NCBI GenBank assembly: GCA_003241475.1
Contig: QFQB01000048.1
Location: 1-14,477, forward strand
DNA length: 14,477 bases
Origin: Micavibrio aeruginosavorus
Lineage (GTDB): Bacteria; Pseudomonadota; Alphaproteobacteria; Micavibrionales; Micavibrionaceae
Reading direction: 5' to 3'
Part shown: positions 14,474 to 14,477 of the stretch, piece by piece
Layout: every line of letters begins with the position of its first letter
Position numbering within the stretch: position 1 is the stretch's first letter
The notes under the pieces: model-generated
Databases searched by the model: none
Seen by the model: only the letters and a program-made list of their open reading frames with translations
Told to the model about the DNA's origin: nothing
Program-made: the position numbers and the translations under genes

Positions 14474-14477
14474 TTTC

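Overview
The window is a conjugation module of the VirB/VirD4 (P-type) kind, most likely from an alphaproteobacterial plasmid or integrative conjugative element. The evidence is the gene order, the VirB-like protein sequences and a MOBP-type relaxase of the DUF3363 architecture, which I associate mainly with alphaproteobacteria. Base composition is moderate and genes are tightly packed. The host genus, and whether the element is a plasmid or chromosomal, cannot be read from the sequence. No replication, integration, transposase, tRNA, rRNA or CRISPR feature is visible.

Plus strand, 1-11083: one long mating-pair-formation operon whose start lies left of the window. In order: the end of virB2, virB3, virB4, virB5, a small VirB7-like lipoprotein, a lipoprotein in the usual entry-exclusion position, a second diverged copy of that lipoprotein broken by an in-frame TGA, virB6, virB8, virB9, virB10, virB11 and virD4. 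Many junctions overlap by 4-14 bases, which suggests translational coupling. VirB2/B5 form the pilus, VirB3/B6/B8 the inner-membrane platform, VirB7/B9/B10 the outer core, VirB4/B11 are ATPases, and VirD4 is the coupling protein.

Minus strand, 13859-11089: a convergent DNA-processing operon of three genes: relaxase, a probable ribbon-helix-helix relaxosome protein, and an unrecognised 100-residue protein with three membrane segments. It meets virD4 tail to tail with only 5 bases between the stop codons.

Noncoding, 13860-14149: this stretch carries a good sigma70-type promoter for the relaxase operon embedded in direct and inverted repeats. Beyond it is a candidate origin of transfer: a 19-bp AT palindrome followed 11 nt later by an exact match to the IncP-type nick consensus YATCYTG|Y. 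Then come a pyrimidine-rich tract, a GC-rich stretch, and a Rho-independent terminator serving a further minus-strand gene of unknown function at the right edge.

The most noteworthy items are the candidate oriT, the tandem lipoprotein pair with a recent-looking nonsense mutation, the repeat-decorated relaxase promoter (which also argues for a shorter relaxase start), and the unknown membrane protein of the relaxosome operon.
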